From Mesorhizobium sp. M1C.F.Ca.ET.210.01.1.1 (lineage in GTDB: Bacteria > Pseudomonadota > Alphaproteobacteria > Rhizobiales > Rhizobiaceae), in contig NZ_SRUU01000004.1 of the NCBI RefSeq assembly GCF_004791585.1, forward strand, positions 186,001 through 250,000: a DNA stretch of 64,000 nucleotides, in the 5' to 3' direction. Below are positions 62,802 through 64,000 of the stretch, one piece after another; the first letter of the stretch is position 1; each line of letters opens with the position of its first letter. The notes beneath the pieces were generated by a model, which made no database searches, was not told the DNA's origin, and saw only the letters and a list, made by a program, of their open reading frames with translations. A program made the translations under genes and the position numbers.

Positions 62802-64000
62802 ATGGCAATGCGCGCGGCTCGTGGTCTCTCTTTCCTTCTCCTTCTCTTTTTCGCCCCTATCTTCCTCGGATCGAACGGCGCGGCACTTGCGGCCGAAGCC
62901 CGGCGAATCGTAACGACGGACAATTCCGACTATTTCGGTTTCGACCTCAGATCGGACCAGAATGTCAGCCTCGATCAATGCAAGACCACGTGTCTCGGCG
63001 ATCCTGCATGCCGCGCCTTCACCTACAACACCAAGGCCAAATGGTGCTTTCTCAAATCCGACTATAATCAGCTGAAACCCTTCAGCGGTGCCATAGCCGG
63101 CAAAGTCGCCAATGTCGATGGCGACCCCGATATCGGCGCCCCGCCGGAGCTTGCCTTCTTTCCCGGCTGGATGGCCGACCAGGCCCAGCAGTTCCGCAAC
63201 AAGCTGACCGATCCGGCCTATGACAAGCCGACCGAAGGCTTGGCGGCACTTGAGGCAGCTGCCGAAGAGGCGGCGCTCACTGGCGACCATCGCCTGGCCA
63301 TGCAGAAATACCAGGCGGCGCTGTCCGTCCTGCCGGACGACGGCGCGCTCTGGCTGGCGCTGGCGCGCGAGACGCTCGCCGTGCCGCCGGCTTCCAACAC
63401 CTCCGAGTCCTCGACCTTGCCGGCAAACGTCACCTCGGCCGCCTTCAACGCCCATAGGCTGGTGCGCACCGCAAGGACCCGCGCCGAGGCGCTCGCGCTG
63501 CTTGCCGCCGGCCTCGACAAGCGCGACCTCTTCCGGCCGGCCATCCAGGCCTATGAGGCGAGCCTTGCGCTGGTGAGCTCGCCCGCGGTGCAGGCCGACT
63601 ATGCCGACCTCAAGGCACGTAAGGGTTTCCGCGTCATCGACCATTCCGTCGACGCCGATTCCAGCACGCCGCGCATCTGCGCGCAGTTGTCCGAGGAACT
63701 GGTCAAGACCGGCGTCGATTATTCGCAGTTCGTCACCGTTGACAACGCCGCGCCCAAGGCCGTCGAAGCCAAGGACAAGCAGATCTGCGTCGAGGGGCTG
63801 GAGCACGGCCAGCACTATGACGTGACCTTCCGCGCCGGCCTGCCGGCGGCGATCGGCGAGACGATCGCCGCACCGGTCGTGCTGTCGATCTACGTCCAGG
63901 ACCGCGCCCCGTCCGCCCGCTTTACCGGCGACAGCTTCGTGCTGCCTTCCGGCGCCCGCCGCGGCATCCCGGTCGTCACCGTCAACATGAACGCCGCCAA
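62802..64000 (+). CDS. Alpha-2-macroglobulin family protein with N-terminal PAN/Apple domain, partial
   Basis: The first 399 codons of a gene that runs off the right edge. A signal peptide (LSFLLLLFFAPIFLGSNGAA) is followed by a PAN/Apple-like module with cysteines in LDQCKTTCLGDPACRAFTYN and WCFLK. A helical, TPR-like region (HRLAMQKYQAALSVLPDDGA) follows, and then the start of MG domains (SARFTGDSFVLPSG, GIPVVTVNMN) typical of the bacterial YfhM/YfaS type. Full proteins exceed 1600 residues and trap proteases in the periplasm. Starts at 62802 or 62808 share the GGGAGGG site. It is divergent from tamA. Confidence 0.87.
   Translation, partial: MAMRAARGLSFLLLLFFAPIFLGSNGAALAAEARRIVTTDNSDYFGFDLRSDQNVSLDQCKTTCLGDPACRAFTYNTKAKWCFLKSDYNQLKPFSGAIAGKVANVDGDPDIGAPPELAFFPGWMADQAQQFRNKLTDPAYDKPTEGLAALEAAAEEAALTGDHRLAMQKYQAALSVLPDDGALWLALARETLAVPPASNTSESSTLPANVTSAAFNAHRLVRTARTRAEALALLAAGLDKRDLFRPAIQAYEASLALVSSPAVQADYADLKARKGFRVIDHSVDADSSTPRICAQLSEELVKTGVDYSQFVTVDNAAPKAVEAKDKQICVEGLEHGQHYDVTFRAGLPAAIGETIAAPVVLSIYVQDRAPSARFTGDSFVLPSGARRGIPVVTVNMNAA

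Noticed and set aside
1..64000. tRNA, rRNA, CRISPR array, transposase or integrase
   Set aside because: All gaps were read for cloverleaf patterns, regularly spaced repeats and mobile-element genes; none was recognisable.

Overview
The window is high-GC, densely coded DNA that reads like a chromosomal segment of a rhizobial alphaproteobacterium (Hyphomicrobiales), most likely Mesorhizobium or a close relative. This is inferred from gene content (SahR-MetF, PreT-PreA with dihydropyrimidinase, TamA-TamB, a periplasmic alpha-2-macroglobulin), from protein composition, and from several long palindromic intergenic repeats of the kind common in that order. No tRNA, rRNA, CRISPR array, transposase or integrase was seen. 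Both ends cut genes: a GH25 lysozyme at the left and an alpha-2-macroglobulin at the right.

Region 1-16.5 kb holds housekeeping and mixed metabolic genes: a MltB-type transglycosylase, a PLP-dependent ornithine/lysine-type decarboxylase beside an AT-rich insertion, a DMT exporter, a 28-residue membrane protein, sahR-metF with a SahR-type operator, trmO, a DUF2293 protein, an SDR, a MOSC protein, an ICMT-like methyltransferase, a ketoacyl synthase III, tam, ettA, a GGDEF protein and a secreted RNase T2. Region 16.7-23 kb holds a hydrolase, a translationally coupled CoA-transferase/ThDP-enzyme pair, a CHRD protein and a PLP gamma-family enzyme divergent from an Lrp regulator.

Region 23-40 kb is the functional core: a reductive pyrimidine-degradation locus. 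PreT-PreA reduces uracil/thymine, dihydropyrimidinase opens the ring, an M20 N-carbamoyl hydrolase releases beta-alanine or 3-aminoisobutyrate, and an omega-aminotransferase removes the amino group. A NMT1/THI5-type ABC importer lies downstream on the same strand. A RutR-like TetR regulator is divergent from the aminotransferase. Matching 16-bp RutR-type palindromes lie before the aminotransferase/rutR pair and before preT, so one regulator probably controls both halves. A block of redox and regulatory genes (MmyB-like XRE factor, two SDRs, DoxX, AhpD-like protein, Rrf2 factor) and a 212-bp palindromic repeat separate the halves.

Region 40-47 kb has a ChaC-like cyclotransferase, a VOC protein, a secreted protein, a second DoxX protein, and a pair for methylated-amine metabolism: a dimethylglycine/sarcosine dehydrogenase-like flavoprotein and a MttB-family methyltransferase. 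Region 47-54.3 kb has an SLT lipoprotein, a 146-bp palindrome that overlaps the next gene's stop codon, and a complete oligopeptide-type ABC importer. Region 54.5-64 kb has tamB (2016 residues, apparently enlarged by an internal duplication), tamA, and the start of the alpha-2-macroglobulin gene, all cell-envelope functions.
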